Assembly: GCA_025331565.1 (NCBI GenBank)
Contig: JAFREQ010000068.1
Location: forward strand, 558,001-622,000
Length of the DNA stretch: 64,000 nucleotides
Source of the DNA: Holacanthus passer
Taxonomy: Eukaryota > Chordata > Actinopteri > Pomacanthidae
Direction of reading: 5' to 3'
The notes under the pieces were generated by a model that was not told the origin of the DNA, ran no database searches, and saw nothing but the letters and a program-made list of their open reading frames with translations. This document shows, piece by piece, positions 63,685 to 64,000 of the stretch; the stretch's first letter is position 1; the number at the start of each line of letters is the position of its first letter. Both the position numbers and the translations under genes were made by a program.

Positions 63685-64000
63685 TGCTTTGGATTTGGGG
63701 CTGGAGACCCTGGAGGGAGGAGTGAGGGTCCCGACTCTGCAGATGCCCTCAAACTTTCCACTGGGCCTGAGTCGTTCACTGTAAGAGACGAACTGTAAAC
63801 AGACAGAAACAGGATTATTAAAGGAACTTGATACAGAACTGTTGTCATCAAGAGTCTGTTTCCGTATGATCATCCTCAGGCAGCTTTTATTTGGAGTAAA
63901 GGTCTCACATATGCAGACAAAAATCACATATGAGGATTTGTTGAGGCTGCATCCAAACCAGACTGTACGTTAGGTTTTATGTCATTTATTTTGAATCATC

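Larger units (their letters stand above)
58521..64000. other. gene-free stretch
   Basis: No gene is seen. It holds a (TCC)n run (59257-59289), AT-rich DNA resembling degraded repeat at 62240-62410, and a G/C-run hairpin cluster (63625-63684). The longest open frame of the window (239 codons, minus strand, 61508-62227) has a hydrophobic stretch near its middle but no recognisable domain; I do not treat it as a gene. Confidence 0.5.

Overview
This is vertebrate nuclear DNA, almost certainly from a teleost fish and probably a percomorph. It is AT-leaning, rich in (CA)n and other microsatellites, and carries repeat families that I recognise as typical of fish genomes: Tc1-like relics, a palindromic MITE, LINE 3' tails ending in short tandem motifs, and a LINE with a restriction-enzyme-like endonuclease (RLE). 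I found no intact protein-coding gene. Nearly all open frames in the window are short, lie in non-coding or simple-repeat DNA, and resemble no family I know. It reads as a gene-poor intergenic interval or a very large intron. One weak candidate exon lies on the minus strand at 56793-56992.

The only clearly functional gene is a perfect-looking tRNA-Pro(UGG) at 58363-58434. The only recognisable host protein sequence is an intronless, frameshifted fragment of glucose-6-phosphate dehydrogenase (about human codons 328-475) at 27490-27931. It is not a normal processed pseudogene. It starts and stops inside the coding region, has no poly-A tail, and is embedded in phase-scrambled pieces of an RLE-type LINE: zinc finger and start of the reverse transcriptase before it, post-RT region and zinc knuckle after it. 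Directly upstream lies the endonuclease end of the same kind of LINE. This composite (26418-28213) is the most unusual object in the window.

Layout: 1-12130 has no gene. At 12131-12253 is a Tc1-like relic. At 12254-18104 there are microsatellites and one long hairpin. At 18105-25200 there are three copies of one abundant fish repeat family, two of them interrupted by younger LINE tails. At 26418-28213 is the LINE/G6PD chimera. From 28214 to 41633 there is no gene. At 41634-41950 is a second Tc1-like relic (opposite strand, other end of the element). From 41951 to 47365 are microsatellites. At 47366-47690 is a MITE with inverted ends, followed by a LINE tail (47804-47850). At 55465-55940 is a LINE C-terminus plus 3' UTR. 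At 58363-58520 is the tRNA with a LINE tail just downstream. The remainder to 64000 is non-coding.

Several blocks look like candidate regulatory DNA because they are balanced in composition and contain clustered homeodomain and Forkhead core motifs (17440-17960, 19320-19570, 34780-35150, 54040-54600, 54830-55220). Their conservation cannot be judged without alignment. Family names given here rest on recognised sequence similarity from memory, not on a search.
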